From: Aselliscus stoliczkanus
Lineage: Eukaryota > Chordata > Mammalia > Chiroptera > Hipposideridae
Assembly (NCBI GenBank): GCA_033961575.1
Contig: CM066741.1
Coordinates: 997,715-1,061,714 of the forward strand
DNA length: 64,000 nt
Reading direction: 5' to 3'
Position 1 is the first letter of the stretch; each line of letters starts with the position of its first letter. Positions 48,285 through 59,528 of this stretch are shown piece after piece. Both the position numbers and the translations under genes were made by a program. The notes under the pieces were generated by a model that had not been told where the DNA came from, made no database searches, and saw nothing but the letters and a program-made list of their open reading frames with translations.

Positions 48285-48440
48285 CACAGTGTGGCATCAG
48301 ATCTAGATGGGAGGCCTGTCTCTGCTACTTCTTTGCTGTGTCACACTAACATCTGGCACCTTGCTTACTTAGCCTCTCAGAGCCTCAGCTTCCACGTCTG
48401 TGAAATGGGAATCAATAACATCTACAGGGCCAGCTGCTGA
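48285..48440 (+). repeat. MIR SINE
   Basis: TCTCAGAGCCTCAGCTTCCA followed by CTGTGAAATGGGAATCAATA is the MIR core and 3' part. Confidence 0.85.
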
Positions 48441-48984
48441 AGAAATGGTGTGATTGGCCCTCCAGCATGGAGCTGTCTCGCCCGTCTCTGGGCCTTGGTG
48501 TTTGTCATTCCCTTAGAAGCGCACATGACACAACCCAGCAGTGTCTGGGTCCCCCCGTCACCCTCCAGGTTACACGTCTGTCTCCTGTGGTCCCCAGGGC
48601 CGTCCCCTCCGCTGGCCTCCTTCCCGGGCCCCCCCACATCACAGCTCCCAGCCTGCCCGTGTTCCCCCCACGTCTGTGGAGACGGAAGCACTGTCTTATC
48701 TTACTCACCCCTGAACCCCCAGTTCAAGGCACACACCAGGCACTCACCACCTAAGAGTGTTGATGAAATGAAGTTCTGAAGATTGAAGGAGATAACGCAT
48801 GTTTAGCCCATGCCACCCACACCACACTAGCTCAGGGGTAAAAGTAGGAACATGAAACAATACTTTCCCACCTTCTACCTTCTCCGTGGGTTCTTCTGCC
48901 TTTCTTAAAATTCTCCCCGAAGACTATGGGGAGCCCCCAGGAAGATCACATGCACCCCGGAAACAGAAGGCACAGCTTCCTGTG

Positions 48985-49155
48985 CCGGCTCTGCCACTTA
49001 CCGACGCCATGATTTACCCTATCTGTACCTCAGTTTACTCACCCCTGAACTGATCATGAGCGTGCCATGGACCCCGGACAAGCTGCAATGGCATAACGAT
49101 TGTAACAGTGCCCAGTGCAGAGGAAACACCTTACAAGTGTTTGATAAATGTCACA
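48985..49155 (+). repeat. MIR SINE
   Basis: CTCTGCCACTTACCGACG, CTGTACCTCAGTTTACTCAC and AAGTGTTTGATAAATG match the MIR layout. Confidence 0.75.
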
Positions 49156-49569
49156 CACACGGGTCCCCCTGGCTGTCCCCCATGCTCCCCCGTCCCACTG
49201 CAGCTGCCTGTCACGGCCTAACCCAACCCCTCAGGGTCCAGGCAGCCTCTGTGGCCTCAGCCACGCTCCTATGATGCCAGCAACAACCTTGCCATCTCAC
49301 ACCTTAATGTACCCATGACTCCACTGGAGGTTTCATAGGTTCTGATTTAGAGTCTGGGGCATGTCTCTGCCTCTTGGGCTCAGATCTGTGGTGAAGGGGA
49401 TGGTGGGAGGGTCATCTGAGCGCTGGTCTCAGAATTACCCCTCACCTCTGACGCCTTATCTTCGAGCAGAATAAGCACCTTTCACATGAATTCTTTATCA
49501 GGAAGTTTCTCAAACCCTCATACACATGAAGAGAGCAGTGGAAACCACCCCTCCCCGCCATCATCTGCC

Positions 49570-50290
49570 TGGAGGGAGAATGGCCGTTATCAATAAGACC
49601 TAACAAGTGTTGGAGGGGGTGTGGGGAGAAGGGGCCCCTGGCACACTGCTGGTAGGAGTGTAAAATATAGAAACCCATACAGCAGTTTCTCAATACATTA
49701 AGAACAGAACTATCACATAATCCAGCCATCCCTCTTCGAGATGATCTACCTGAAAAATCTGAACACATTTATCTATAAATATATATGTCCCCCTATATTC
49801 ATAGCAGCACTATTCACAGTGGCCAAGACAAGGAGACCACCAAAATGTCCTTTGAGAGATGGCGGCATAAAGAAGATGTGGTACGTATATACACAATGGA
49901 ATATTACTCAGCCGTAAGAAAAGATGAAATACTGCCATTGGCGACAACATGGATGGATCCTGAGAATATCATGCTACGCGAAATAGGTCAGACAGAAAAA
50001 GTTTATGATTTATGAACCTTATGATTTCACTCATATGTGGGATATAAATCTGAAGAACAAACCAAACAAACAAACTCACAGACACAGACAACAGAAGGGT
50101 GGTTACCAGAGGGGAAGGAGGTGGGAGAGGAAGAGGGTAAAGGGGGTCAAAGACACGGTTATGGAAGGAGACGAGATTTTGGGTGGTGAGCACACAATAG
50201 AGCACACAGATGACATATTACAAAGTTATGCACCTGAAATTTAGATAATATTACTCATCAATATCACCCAATAAATTTAATTTTTAGAAA
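49570..50290 (+). repeat. L1 LINE 3' fragment
   Basis: Contains ACACAATGGAATATTACTCA, GCGACAACATGGATGGATCC and CGAAATAGGTCAGACAGAAA, then the 3' UTR. These are well-known landmarks of L1 ORF2 ends, with an extra GATTTATGAACCTTAT segment before the 3' UTR. Confidence 0.9.
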
Positions 50291-50964
50291 TGTGGATGAG
50301 AGAGGAGCCACACAACCCCCCAAAAAGTGTATCCACGGAGCACCCTTTGCTTGCTTTTTGGCCCTTGGGTCTCTAACACGGGGTTTCCATAACAACAAGG
50401 TTTTCCAATTGTCCTGTTTTGTTCTTTTTTTGTATGAGAAACGGACACGGAGTCCTTTCTCTGAAATCTGGTTGACTCGCTGTTCCAAGTCAAGTACCAG
50501 TGACCTTCATCTTTCTGGAACGATCCAGACCACCAACAAACTCCAGGCAGCCCCTGCAGATGGTTAAGAGTGGAAGCAAAAGAGGTGCTCTGTGGGTAAT
50601 GGAGTGAGCGATAGCTAAGAGCATCGGTGAAAAGGCTCGGGTCATCTTGCGGTCAGGCTCCACTAGCTATACCCTCTGAAGACCTTTATACTTCCCCTCA
50701 TGGAGCACACTGATCCAATCAAACATAGCCCTTAGCTCATTTTCTCTGGAGTTGCCTTATCCAATACTACTAATTTCAGCTGCCAACAAACGTGAATTTG
50801 GAATAAAGAGGAAGAGTCACCCAAGTAAGTTAGCAGCATAGTCAAAAAACAAAACAAAGGGCTCAGGGCTGCGGGAACCCAGGGTTCGAGTTCTTGCCAC
50901 GGTGCCATCTTGGGTGGCTTGCTTTCTATCCCTGACTTTTGATGTCTTCTCCATAAAATAGATA

Positions 50965-51463
50965 CGGTTGTCCCCTTATTCATGGCTTCACTTTCCATGG
51001 TTTCAGTTACCGTCAACTGCAGTCCAAAAATATTAAATGAAAAGTTTCGGAGACAAACAATTCATATGTTTTGAATTGCGTGCCATTCCGAGTGGGGTGA
51101 GGAAATCTCACGCTGCCCTGCCCCATCTCTCCCAAAACCATCTTCCCGTCCAGGGTGTCTGCCCTCTCCACGCTCCCCTCTCATTGGTCACTTAGTGTCC
51201 GTCTTGGTTATCAGATCGACTGTCGGTATCGCAGTGCCTGTGTTACATCACCCTGATTTTACTGACTGATGGCCCCAAAGCACAAGAGGAGTGATGCTGG
51301 CGATTCGGACATGCCGCAGAGACGCCGGAAGGGGCTTCCTTTAAGCGAAAAGGGGTGTGTGTAGGGAAGATGAAGTATATCCAGGGTTTAGTACTATCCA
51401 CGGTTTCAGGCATCCACTGGGGTCTTGGAATGGGTCCCCCATGGATAAGCGGGGGACGGCTGG
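50965..51463 (+). mobile_element. Internally deleted Tigger-type DNA transposon
   Basis: Terminal inverted sequences (CGGTTGTCCCCTTATTCATGG at the left, complement of CCAGCCGTCCCCCGCTTATCC at the right) bound the element. Inside is the start of a pogo/Tigger transposase frame at about 51271-51355 (MAPKHKRSDAGDSDMPQRRR), broken off and joined directly to the 3' end. It is non-autonomous and inactive. Confidence 0.75.
51271..51355 (+). pseudogene. Tigger transposase 5' remnant
   Basis: An ATG-initiated frame of about 28 codons resembles the N-terminus of Tigger (CENP-B-like) transposases. It then runs into the 3' non-coding end of the element after an internal deletion. All DNA-binding and catalytic domains are missing. 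Confidence 0.65.
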
Positions 51464-51734
51464 ATTAAGTAAAATAATATTTGTGTCCAGATTGGAACAA
51501 TGCTTTTGGTTTTCATATAGTAGGCACCCAATAAATGGCAGGGTCCTTTTATTATAATAATAATGACTTTTGTGTACCTAGTCAGCCAGAGAACACAAAG
51601 GCTACCATCCCTTGAAGCTTCTGTGGAGAAAAAGCTCCACTTTAGAAGACGACAGAGTGGCAACTTCTGGCTAAACCACTTCCATCCTCTGATGCTTCCT
51701 GTTTCTTTTCCCTTTAAAATATTTTCTTCATGGC

Positions 51735-51890
51735 CTGCCTTCACGTAGTTTATTGTCTGTCCCTCCACTGACATGTACGCTCAGTAACGGCAGAGACTGC
51801 TGTCCCTCTTACCCACGGCGGTCCCTCCAGCAGCCAGCGCAGCCCTGACACGTAAGAGCTCAGGCAGATGTGCTGGAGGGATGAGTGGCG
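51735..51890 (+). repeat. L2 LINE 3' end
   Basis: TTTATTGTCTGTCCCTCCAC, ACATGTACGCTCAGTAACGG and the end GATGTGCTGGAGGGATGAGT match the terminal L2 pattern. Confidence 0.6.
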
Positions 51891-51999
51891 ATCCCGACAT
51901 TTCCCCCTGGCCTGTCCTGTGGTCCCACGGTCTCAGAACACTGAGAGTTTGAGGAAGAATCATTCTCACCATGATATTTTAGCCTCCAGCTCTAGGGGG

Positions 52000-52200
52000 C
52001 CTCCTCATTTGTCCCCGGTCTATGTCTGCCCCAGACATGTCACCGCAGGGTCCCGCCTTGTCTCCAATCCTGGTCACTTTCCTCACTGCCACCAGAGGGC
52101 TCTTTTCAAAGCGTTGGATCTGCTCATGTCACTCTTCTCGAGAAGAGCCTACGTTGGTTGCCTCTTGATGGGGAGATCCCATATTACACGCTGGTGCCAG
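52000..52200 (+). repeat. L2 LINE fragment
   Basis: CTGCTCATGTCACTCTTCTC and the surrounding CT-rich text match the L2 region with 'GATCATGTCACTCC'. Confidence 0.5.
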
Positions 52201-52911
52201 TTACGGTGTTCCTGGGTTTTTTAAATTTTTTTTTTTTCATTTTAACCAGAAAACATGCCTCCAAGTGGCTTAAGCAATGTGGGATTAACGAGTCAGGCGT
52301 GGCGCTGACGTCGGGCATGGCTCAGTCCTGCCTAGGTGTCCTTCACGGGCTGCTGGAGAGGAAGCAGCTTCGGGCCTGATCTCCCATCACCCCGCAACGT
52401 CCAGAAGAGGGGACAGGCCAGTGTGTCCGGGACCTCTGTCTTCAGCCTCACAAGCCCTTGTTGGACTTCCCTCCGGCCTTACGGGGCTGAGTTAGTCACT
52501 TTCCGTTCTTAAGCCGACCCTTGTCTCCAGAAGGTCATGGTCGGCCTGACTTGGTCTGGATTTCTGAGTCAGTCGCCAACATGGAGGGTGAACTTTATCA
52601 GCCAGGTTCCGGGTCCCAGGGGGTGAACGCCCCAAGTGGCCTCAGGATGGCAGAGAAGCTAGAGACGGTGCTGCAGGGCTAACGTGAGCGCCACAATTTG
52701 CCTCATGGCATCCTGCAAGCCATTCCCTCAATGAGCACAAGTGTTGCTTTAAATAAATGTGTGCAAGTGAATACATGAGTGAGCAGGGTTTCACCGGATA
52801 GGGGCGAGAAAAAGGATGTCCCAGAAGGTTGGAACAGCTCATAAAGCCACTGCTTCTTAAGATTTGTTACAACCAAAACCAGAAATTTCTAGAAACTACA
52901 CTGAGCATGTC

Positions 52912-53330
52912 CGTCAGGGTTCTTCAGAGAAACAGCATAGAACAGGAGATGTATCTACAAAGAGGTTTGTTATAAGGAGTTGGCTCCCACAACGGCAGAC
53001 GCTGAGAGGAGTCCAGACCCGGGAGCCCTGCCTGAGCGCTCCAGCCTGAGTCGGACGGATCCCGAATGCAGGAGAGACCGATGTCCCGGCCTGAAGACCA
53101 TCAGGCAGAGAGAGAGAGTTCTTTCTGCCTCAGCCCTTCATTCTCCTCAGGCTTCAGTGGTGGGCTGGGGCCCACCACACCGGGGGAGCGATGTGCTCAC
53201 TCAGGCGACTGAGTCAGACGTCACCTCACCTGGAAACCGCCGCACAGGCACCCCCAGAATACCGTTTAACCACATACTTGGCCCCCTCACGGTCCAGTCA
53301 AAGTGACACATAAAATTAACCATCACAATG
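52912..53330 (+). repeat. Ancient interspersed repeat (family uncertain)
   Basis: Begins GTCAGGGTTCTTCAGAGAAAC and ends GACACATAAAATTAACCATC, both familiar from a common mammalian repeat, with matching internal text (AGACCGATGTCCCGGC, GGCAGAGAGAGAG). It is probably L1-3'-end or LTR-related; I cannot name the family firmly. Confidence 0.55.
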
Positions 53331-53664
53331 GGTCTTAGTTGAATAGTGAAAGGTCTCCAGTGCCATGATAAAGAGGTTGTATTTCTCCTTCAGCCATTCA
53401 GCACTGACACGTTTGTGGCTCTCCTACCCCGAGGGCTGTCTGAAACTGGCAGACGTGATCGCGGCTCAAGGAAGCAGGGCGAGATGTAGGCACTGAACAG
53501 CTAATGATCTACGCCACCTCCTCTGGTAGGGCCTGTCTCACCGCGCACCCTCCAATTCGCCAGAAGACCGAGCGTGTCCCTGCTGTGGGTGCCAGGGTCC
53601 CTTGAGGTGGTGGCAACACGAGAGCGAGTCTGAGAGCTCTGTGCTCAGAGCTGGCGCTCACTTA

Positions 53665-53795
53665 ACTCTTCACCACCGTGTATTTACGCCCCCAAGCAGG
53701 TTGTCCCCATTTCACAGGTGAGAAGACTGAGGCTCAGGCGAGGGTTTGCCCAAGGCCAAGGCAGAGTTTAGGAGCCGAGACTGACTGCAGGCGGG
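53665..53795 (-). repeat. MIR SINE, antisense
   Basis: CCCCATTTCACAGGTGAGAA followed by GACTGAGGCTCAGGCG is the antisense MIR core. Confidence 0.8.
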
Positions 53796-54639
53796 GAGCA
53801 GGGGCTGAGCTTCGCGTCACAATCCCACACACCACCCGGAGGAGGCCTCGGTCCAGGCACCAATCACACGGGAGAATGTGGGGTTACCCTCTAGGGCAGC
53901 AGCTCCTTGAGGTAAAGACCTCATGTACTCCCCGTCCTTTTCTTCAGCGCCAGCACAGTTTGGGCATTTAATCCAGTTTGCAAATGTTTGTTGAATGACT
54001 GAACGACTGAACGATTGTTAGTGAGGTTCCCAGACCCAGGGTAGAGCCTGTGATCAGAGGATTTAGAAATATTCTTAGCACATTGTGGGTGTGTGTGTGA
54101 GAGCCTCTGTTCCCTCAGCCTCAGGAAGAAACCAAACCCTTGAAAAGGAAGAAAGAAAAATGGGGCATAACAAGGATTTTGGGCTGGGTTCCATGACGTC
54201 ACCCACCAGTCGGATGTCTGGACGGGTAAACAAAGGCTCCTGTGACATGGGTCCTGGTCGGGCTGGCTGGCTGCTTGGTCAGGGTCGACGTCGGGGAGGC
54301 AAAGCAAGTGGCCTCCGCACTGGCCTCCACCCCAGGCTTGAGCTGGGCGCCTCTGCATTCAGCAGGTATCTCGTCCAAGGAAAAAACAGAACAGGAAATC
54401 GCGTTGCCATGGAGACCAGAGAGGCCCTTCCAGACACAAGGGAAAATAAACACATTCTGGTTGGACTTAACCCCCACGAAGCCAGGGTGGCCTCACCTCC
54501 AAGGGCTCTCAGCACAAGGGCTGAGTGGCAACGCCAGCCCACTCAGCGTCCCCGGGGCCAGTGTCACCCCAAAGCTGCAGGCGGAAGCCAATATTTTTGC
54601 CCAGACCTAAGACCTCCTCGGTCTCCTTCACCGGGGACA

Positions 54640-54850
54640 AGCACATTTGTTTGGTGCTTGCTGGGTGCCGAGCGCATTCCTACACGGGTCAGACCTATTA
54701 GCTCATTTGGTCCTCACACCCACCCAGGGAGGAAGGCAGCATTATCATTATCACACCCATTTTACTGATGTGGAAACTGAGGCCCAGGGGGGTTACATGC
54801 GTCACCCCAAATCCCCAGACGGTTGATGGTGGCACCAGAATTTCAGGCCC
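54640..54850 (-). repeat. MIR SINE, antisense
   Basis: TAGCTCATTTGGTCCTCACA, CCCATTTTACTGATGTGGAA and ACTGAGGCCCAGGGGGG are antisense MIR. Confidence 0.85.
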
Positions 54851-55264
54851 TTGGAGATTTCTTGGGCAACAGAGAAGAGCGCTGAAGCACGTAGGCGCCA
54901 AAACTAGCCGTGTGACCTTGAAACAAGTTCCAGGACCAGGCAGCCTGCGGATGGGCAGGCGGATGCGCGACAGGGAGGTGTGACCGTCCAGAAGCCCCGA
55001 GGCGGGAAGCCCCCGGAGGGGCCGCAAGTCCAGAGGGGCTGGGGCCCCCCGCAGCCTGGGGTGCCGGCCAGAAGCTGGCCCCAGAGGGCCCTGCAGGTGG
55101 ACTTCTCTCCAACTGGAAGGGGTTGGCTTCGCTCCCAGACCCGACCCTGAGCGACTGCAGAAGGAAGCCGGGCTCCATGTGCCCGTTGAGGGGTCCGTCC
55201 TGGTGGCCAGTGACCCACTGAGGCTTAATGTGGCTCGCCCTGTGTGTTTGTACGGCCCAGGAAT

Positions 55265-55460
55265 GAAGAATGGCTTTAAAATTTTCAAGCCATTGAAACG
55301 GAATCTGAAAATATTATTTTGCAACATGGGAAAACTGGGAAATCTGGAGTTGCAGGGTCCACAAGTGAAGTCTTATTGGCACACAACTGATGCCGCATTT
55401 AGAGACTCTGGCTGCTCGTCCGCCGTGATGGCCCGTTTGGTGACAGAGGCGTATGGTCCA
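55265..55460. mobile_element. Probable hAT-group DNA transposon fragment
   Basis: The motif GTCTTATTGGCACACAACTG followed by GGCTGCTCGTCCGCCG and GATGGCCCG resembles common MER1-group elements that contain 'GTTTTATTGGAACACAGCC'. Divergence is high and the family is not assigned. Confidence 0.4.
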
Positions 55461-55679
55461 CAGGCCCTTTGTAGAAGAACGGTGCTGATCCCAGGAGAGG
55501 AAAGACGTCTCTGGTCTTGGGGAGTCCAGTTAAGGGGACACGGTCCATCAGGGCTTTGGAGGGGAGGTGGCCCAGGAAGCCCAGTGCCCTGTGAGTTCGT
55601 GCTGGCAGCGACATGCTGGGCACGCGATGTGTTTTAACTCCTGAGGTTTTCAAGGCAGTCCTTCTGCCTGTAGCACCCT

Positions 55680-55815
55680 TGCTGTACACATGAAGGAAAA
55701 GAATGCAGCTGGGGCAAAGGAGCTCGTCCAAGGTGACACAGCTCATCCAGGACAGGCCGGGACTTGAACTCGGCACGTTGCCTCCAGAATCAGGCTTCGA
55801 GCACTGCGCTCATCA
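55680..55815 (-). repeat. MIR SINE, antisense
   Basis: TCCAAGGTGACACAGCTCAT, GGGACTTGAACTCGGCA and TCGAGCACTGCGCTCATCAC are the antisense MIR 5' half. Confidence 0.75.
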
Positions 55816-55994
55816 CCTGTCCTAGGTACACGTCTACAATGGGCGCCGTGGTCTGGGACGCAGGCCGGACCTCCAAGCTGACAGCTGCCTTGAGCTCCAC
55901 CTCCTGTATTATAAGAAGCTGCAGGAGTCTGTCCCTCAGTGCTTGAGCTGGCTGTCATCTGTCTCCTCTCCGTCAGGTCCCAGCTCCACAGCAC

Positions 55995-56175
55995 CCAGAG
56001 CACAGGGCCTGGGAACCCTCCCAAACGAGCTGTGTGACCTTGGGTAAGTTCACTGACCTCTCTGAGCCTCAGCTTCCCCGTTGGAACGGAAGTGCCCACT
56101 TTGAAGGATTGTGTGAGGGTTCGATTCAATGACACACTTATTGAGCGCTTACTGTATGCCGTGTGCCTCGGGAGG
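55995..56175 (+). repeat. MIR SINE
   Basis: GAGCTGTGTGACCTTGGGTA, CTCTGAGCCTCAGCTTCCCC and GCGCTTACTGTATGCCGTG match MIR. Confidence 0.88.
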
Positions 56176-58349
56176 CCAAGCACACAGACTGTTCAAAGGG
56201 CTCCCTTACCCTCTGGCTTCCCCTTGGTTGGCCCCTGGGGAGCCCCAGAAAGTGACTGAGGGAAAGGCGGCGAGTGGGCGGGGTATGTATTCTCCAGCTT
56301 CCTCCCTGTGGCGTCTCTCGGGGGCTGGCGCCTTAGGGTCACCGCTGCGCCAGGCAGCCCTCTCCACGTAGACCGCGGGTTACAGAAGGGCTGATAACAG
56401 AGCCCACTATAATTAGTCCCTGACATCCGCCTTCCTTTGGAAAGAAACCCTTTATTAAATGCTCTTCAAATTACCTAATTAGAGTGTGCCGTCTCTTTCC
56501 TGCTGGGACACTGACTGATGCACGCTTCATTTCAATTAATTTCCCAGGCATGCCCGGTCGGCTCCGTGCCTCCAGCCCAGTCTCACGGAAGACTGCTCTC
56601 CAGTTCCCCAACACAGTATTTATAGCAGCGCACCCCATCACAACTCTACGGCAGGGATGAAGTACGCCCCACACAGCTGGGGGTACAAGGACATACGCAC
56701 TTTTCCGCACAGATGGGTAGGAATGTAATATACTAGAAGCTAAAGGCAGGGAAACTCGGCAACAGGTTTCCACATTTGAACATATTCCTTTTGACCCAGC
56801 AATTTCACTTTTAGCAACTTATCTCAAAGACAAAGGCATACTAGGGTGAAAAGATGAACGATCATGCGGTCAATCCAACCATTGATCAGCAATTGACTAG
56901 TTAAGTCGACTCACTCAATGGATATGTTTGAGTGCCTGTTAAATAAGCGTGAACTGTCCTAGTCCCTAAGGGTACAGCAGGAACCAAGTTTTGTGAAGTC
57001 TTAGTCTCATGGAGCTTACATTGTAGCAATTGAGTTAATTACTACATTAATTACGGGCATATCGTGAATGACATGCAACTACGTAAAAAGGAAATTAGGA
57101 GCTCTGATGTACGAGCATAGAAAGATGTCTACAATATGTCATGAAGAGAAGAACAATTTGGCTACAGAATAGTAAGTAAAATAGGACCCCATTTTTATGT
57201 ATTGGATTTGGAAGAAAGTGCGAAAGAATATAAAATAAACTGCTACTCATGACTAATTGGGGAGCTCGTGCCATCCTGGGCCTTGATTTCTATTTTACAC
57301 AGCCTGTACTGTTTGCGTTTTATTGGCATAAGCTCTACTAATTTAAAGAAACGTATTTCCATTTTGAACAATGAAACCTCCAGGCATGCTTCCTTCCTTT
57401 TAAAGTAACATTTGCTTAGTTAATTGCAAAAGTTATGCATAAACATATTCTTTGTGTAACCTTTTCAAAAATCGTAGGCAAAGTGTTAAGTCCTCCTTAA
57501 CCACCCGATGTTACCATTGCTACCGATGGATCGTTTACCTCCAGAGCTATTTCTATGCATTTACGTACATTTACATGTGTAGGCGATACACCGTGTGTTG
57601 AGTTGTTTTTTCACATGAATTCTACCCAAATAAGCACTGTCTGTGCTTTGCTTTTTAAATGCGCCTGTTTGAAAGCCTTTTCCCGTTAGCACCGACTTAG
57701 CTTCTCTTACCACCCGAAAGCATTCACAGCATGGATATTCCACAGCCAACTTGGGCTAGTAGAGGACTGATAGCGCACAGCCTGAAAATGAGCCTTAGGT
57801 CATGCATCAAATACCTATATTGACGTAACAAATTACCCTGGCATTTGGCAGCTCCAAACAATGTGTGTTATCTCCCAGTTTCTGTGGACGCGCTCCCCAA
57901 CGCTGCACTCGGCAGGCTGCCTAGAACCGCAGTCTAATCTGACGGGTCAGGTGCTTGCTGGCTGCCTGTGGGCCGGAGGGGCTTCCTCGGCCCCTTGCCC
58001 TGGGGGTTGCCACAGGTGAGCTCACAGCACGGCAGCTGTGTCCCCTCAGAGAGCACGCAAGAGACGGCACGCAGAACGGAGGTCGGGTCTTAACATTCCC
58101 TCATCTTTGGAGGGAACTCCTGTCTCTTCTTTTGCCATATTCTATCCATTAGAAGTGATTCACGAGGCCCAACCAACATGTATGGGGAGACTGTACAAGA
58201 GTGTGACTATCAGAGGCAAGAGCCGCTGGGGCCACCGTGGAGGGTCCTCACCATTGGAAAGATAGCCCGGCGTGTGGACAATGGACCCGAGGGAGAGACT
58301 AGAGGAGACAGGCAGGTCAAGCAGGGGCTGTTCAAAGGAACGCTGCGAA

Positions 58350-58860
58350 TCCGACGCGTAGGCGCCCAGCACCTACTCTGTGCCTCGGCACCATTCTAGG
58401 ATCACGTGATGAACAAGACCGAGCAAGTCCAAGTGCTCATGGGCTTCGCAGGGGGGCAGAGGCAAGACAGGGCGACGAGAGAGATCGTGAGCCTAAGAAA
58501 CGAGACGGGGGCATGCAACCCACATGTCAATGTCACAGGCAGACTTCCCAGAGTCTGTGACTGACCAGACGTGGTGAGTGAGGCGCCCTCAGGACGCCGC
58601 CGGTGTTTCAAGGTTGGGGCGCCTGGTGGACCCTCATGCTCTCGCCTCAGGGTAGGAAGTTGGACGGGGCGAGGGGCGGGGGGCTTAGGGATGGATCAGT
58701 GTTGGACGTGTTGAGTTGAAGGCACCTTTGGGACAACCAGGTGCTGCTCAGGCGGCAGCTGGACACCAGCCTAGGAGCTCAGAAGTGACGCCTGAACTGG
58801 AGGCGGCAGTGGCGTGGTCACATCAATGACTGGGAACAGAAAAGATGGCTGGGGGACCCT
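58350..58860. repeat. Ancient interspersed repeat (LINE-related, family uncertain)
   Basis: CAGCACCTACTCTGTGCCTC, later GTTGGACGTGTTGAGTTGAA and CGGCAGCTGGACACCAGCC, follow the order of a long ancient mammalian repeat. They include the complement of the text type seen at 36,240. Confidence 0.45.
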
Positions 58861-58875
58861 GGGAACTGGAAGAGT

Positions 58876-58958
58876 CAAGGGGTGCGGAAAAGGAAAGGGA
58901 AGGCAGAGGGGAAGAGGAAAAAGGAAAGAAAAGGTAAAAGAGAGGCAAGAAGGTGAGG
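58876..58958 (+). repeat. Polypurine tract
   Basis: About 80 bases of almost uninterrupted A and G on the plus strand (AAAAGGAAAGGGAAGG and similar), with very few pyrimidines. Confidence 0.85.
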
Positions 58959-59449
58959 GCAGGGATTCTGTAGGAGGAAAAATCAGAAGGAAAGGAGTGA
59001 TCAGCTACGTCAATCGGGAGTCTCCCTTGGTGCCCAAGAAGACATTGGTGACCATGACGAGAACCGTTTTGGAAGTGAGGCGTGGGGAGCGAAGGACGTA
59101 GAGACGGCGAGTCAATCATCCCACACTGCTTTTCTCCTGCTGGCACACGTATGAATGCTGAGGCACTGTCTGGACTAAATGTGCACGGCTGAGCTTAGCT
59201 GAGGCGGTCAGCTCTGCCTTTCTCGTTCAGGCCGACGCCTGGTTGGGGACAGTTTCAGCAGGCGGGAAGGGCGAGATTGCTTTCGGCAAGTGGGGAAAGA
59301 ATACACACAGAAGCCAGGAGTGGGGTGTCCCTCGGATTGGGTACATGAAGTCGGGTCACCTCCAGGGGACAGGAAACAAAGGTCTCCAGATGTGCGAGGG
59401 GTGCAGTGGGAAGTCCATATCCCATAAACAGAAACCTCTCCCAAAGCTA

Positions 59450-59528
59450 TTGGGGTGTCGAAAAAGACATGACGTACTTTTTCTGTTTTTCATTGCAAAA
59501 ATGTGTCATGACTTTTCCGACACCCCAA
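59450..59528. mobile_element. Mariner-type MITE with palindromic ends
   Basis: A 79-base element begins TTGGGGTGTCG and ends CGACACCCCAA, with terminal inverted repeats of about 24 bases differing at about two positions. It is flanked exactly by TA at 59448-59449 and 59529-59530, the target duplication of Tc1/mariner transposition. There is no coding capacity. Size and structure resemble MADE1-like elements, but the sequence differs from human MADE1. Confidence 0.85.
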
